A DNA stretch of 24,402 nt, taken from positions 1 through 24,402 of the forward strand of contig JBBDIO010000165.1 in the NCBI GenBank assembly GCA_040880365.1, written 5' to 3'. The notes beneath the pieces were generated by a model. That model searched no databases and was not told the DNA's origin. It was given only the letters and a program-made list of their open reading frames with translations. Every line of letters starts with the position of its first letter. Positions within the stretch are counted from its first letter, which is position 1. Both the position numbers and the translations under genes were made by a program. Below are positions 23,682-24,402 of this stretch, piece by piece. Source of the DNA: JBBDIO01 sp040880365 (lineage in GTDB: Bacteria; Chloroflexota; Anaerolineae; Caldilineales; Caldilineaceae).

Positions 23682-23715
23682 ATCATGAAGATGTCAATTT
23701 TTTTGACATCGTGAT
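23682..23715. repeat. AT-rich hairpin between the Nudix gene and the attC-like site
   Basis: GATGTCAA (23690-23697) pairs with TTGACATC (23703-23710) around TTTTT. ATCAT (23682-23686) and GTGAT (23711-23715) extend the stem past a 3-nt bulge. It may be a bidirectional terminator. The surrounding 23600-23780 DNA is much more AT-rich than the rest of the window. Confidence 0.5.
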
Positions 23716-23787
23716 AAAAGCGGACAAAGGTATACAATTTGAGCGGCACGCTTGAAAATCACCTTGACGACATAGGGTGCGCTCTAG

Positions 23788-23833
23788 CGACCGAGCTGAG
23801 CCGCCGGTCGGCTCAAGCGACTTGTTATCTCGA
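23788..23833 (-). other. attC recombination site (59-be), 3' end of cassette
   Basis: Minus strand, in order: R'' TCGAGATAAC, spacer AAGTC, L'' GCT-T-GAGCCG, loop ACCGG, L' CGGCTC-AGC, spacer TCGGTC (its last bases meeting the cut site), then G. L''/L' pair over 9 bp with one extrahelical T. Layout and spacer lengths (5 and 6 nt) match short class-1-type attC sites such as that of aadA cassettes. The linear R' is CTAGAGC because the cassette's own R' half (TTATCTCGA) sits at the other end. It begins 1 nt after the stop codon of the DUF4345-like gene. Confidence 0.75.
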
Positions 23834-23834
23834 G

Positions 23835-24233
23835 CTAAGCCTTCCCGTCCCCATACTTGAAGAAAGCAAAGAGAGCCAGGCCTCCAAAAACCAGCTCGAT
23901 CGCCATCCCCTGGATTACTTCCGCGCCCGGATATCCATCGAGGGCAATCCCCAACAGACGTCCCAATCCCAACGACAAGAAGACCCCAGCCGCTAGCACG
24001 ACGGAGGTGCGCGACCAGGCATGTCGGAATGCTCCTAGACCGACGACGAGCCCGGAGACCATGATGATCGCACCGGCCCCCCTCACCTCACTCAGCAATC
24101 CAGCGACATCGGACAACTCCAGGCCGCTGAAAGTGTAGAAACCAATAGGATCCACCAGACGCCAGCCGCCAAAGATCACAAGGATCAGCGCCAAGACGAT
24201 CAGGATTACCTTGAACGTCCTCGATTCCTTCAT
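23835..24233 (-). CDS. DUF4345-like four-helix membrane protein (cassette gene)
   Basis: 132 aa with four predicted membrane helices (~7-24, 49-68, 76-95, 108-126). The pattern FGGWRLVDPIGFY, EVRGAGAIIMVSGLVVGLGAF, LGLGRLLGIALDG, VFGGLALFAFFKYG matches DUF4345-type small integral membrane proteins, whose function is unknown. The start ATG at 24233 has a G-rich stretch (GGGGGGG) as a possible ribosome binding site. The stop codon at 23835 lies directly before the attC-like site, and about 120 bp separate the ATG from the cassette edge. It is a cassette gene by position; expression would rely on an upstream promoter outside the window or inside the leader. Confidence 0.8.
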   Translation of the reverse strand: MKESRTFKVILIVLALILVIFGGWRLVDPIGFYTFSGLELSDVAGLLSEVRGAGAIIMVSGLVVGLGAFRHAWSRTSVVLAAGVFLSLGLGRLLGIALDGYPGAEVIQGMAIELVFGGLALFAFFKYGDGKA

Positions 24234-24347
24234 TCAACCCCCCCATGGCCGCAGCCACATATACCCCTTCCGGTTGGCACTCCACATCCCACCGCCTCGC
24301 TCCCCGCGCGATGACCGCAACCATCCCGCGGCAGGCCGGAGACCTCT

Positions 24348-24357
24348 TCGAGATAAC
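24348..24357 (-). other. Cassette 5' boundary (R' core GTTATCTCGA)
   Basis: Minus-strand GTTATCTCGA (24357-24348) is the exact reverse complement of the R'' arm at 23833-23824. Cleavage between G and TT marks the cassette start. The 45 bp beyond (24358-24402) contain no L-type arms, so they could be attI or ordinary chromosome. Confidence 0.7.
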
Positions 24358-24402
24358 TATTCATTCTCCTGCGATTTGCCGACGAATCCTGCCACAAGGT
24401 AT

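Larger units (their letters stand above)
23788..24356 (-). mobile_element. Integron gene cassette (DUF4345-like gene plus attC)
   Basis: This 569-bp unit, read on the minus strand, begins with TTATCTCGA immediately after a G (24357). It carries one short gene in the same orientation and ends with an attC-like structure whose 3' cut would fall after the G at 23788. The first bases of the unit complement the R'' arm of its attC (TCGAGATAAC/GTTATCTCGA, 10 of 10), as expected when a circular cassette was opened between G and TT. The flank after the attC is CTAGAGC rather than TTRRRY, and the flank before the cassette does not look like an attC. So the target was attI or a secondary site. No integrase gene is visible. 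Confidence 0.75.

Noticed and set aside
23703..23738. TTGACA ... TATACA as a promoter
   Set aside because: The spacer is 22 bp, too long, and the TTGACA is part of the hairpin stem.
23739..23996. 85-aa plus-strand frame across the attC-like site
   Set aside because: It overlaps the attC and the 3' half of the DUF4345-like gene antisense, and has no family resemblance.

Overview
The window looks like a chromosomal segment of a GC-rich bacterium, most likely a member of the Chloroflexota (Anaerolineae/Caldilineae/Ardenticatenia-like). I infer this from the gene mix: a MoxR/DUF58/DUF4129 operon, an F420-ligase-like protein without F420 neighbours, a fused-alpha KorAB, a DUF4037 protein, and a YtkA-like/His-rich membrane protein. 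No rRNA, tRNA or CRISPR array was seen, and the lineage call is not proven.

Layout. 1-2948 (+) is the C-terminal ~80% of cobalamin-dependent methionine synthase MetH, cut by the window start and closed by a 13-bp hairpin. 3023-5899 (+) is an MrfA/YprA-type DEAD/H helicase carrying an inserted HNH-like module. 5920-9751 (-) is a moxR - DUF58 - DUF4129 operon, with an APH(6)-like small-molecule kinase just upstream (9835-10953, -). Divergent from the kinase is a CofE-like glutamyl ligase (11042-11866, +). Then on the minus strand come an Rpn-like C-terminal remnant, a UxuA-family mannonate dehydratase, a small one-helix membrane protein plus a 460-aa YtkA-like/His-rich membrane protein, a 2H phosphoesterase (LigT-like), an enolase-superfamily sugar-acid dehydratase/racemase, a winged-HTH protein, and korB and korA (2-oxoacid:ferredoxin oxidoreductase). 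On the plus strand a DUF4037 protein and a Nudix hydrolase follow.

The most notable object is at the right end. A DUF4345-like membrane protein gene (23835-24233, -) is followed directly by an attC-like hairpin, and the 5' edge of the segment (24348-24357) is the exact 10-bp partner of that attC R'' arm. Closing 23788-24356 into a circle would rebuild a canonical ~55-nt attC. This is the signature of a mobile integron gene cassette. No integrase gene is visible, and neither flank looks like a second attC, so it is either the first cassette next to an attI beyond the window or a secondary-site insertion.

A second window-wide pattern is a high density of short perfect or near-perfect tandem duplications: about 15 loci with units of 12-18 bp. 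Inside genes the units are always 12, 15 or 18 bp. Between genes 13-, 14- and 16-bp units also occur. They sit mostly in protein termini, linkers and leader regions, but one lies in the catalytic-loop region of the APH-like kinase and one overlaps the korB stop codon.

Metabolic themes are C1/methionine (MetH), ferredoxin-linked 2-oxoacid oxidation (KorAB) and sugar-acid catabolism (UxuA-like and MR/MLE-like enzymes, not adjacent). The rest are housekeeping or poorly characterised proteins.
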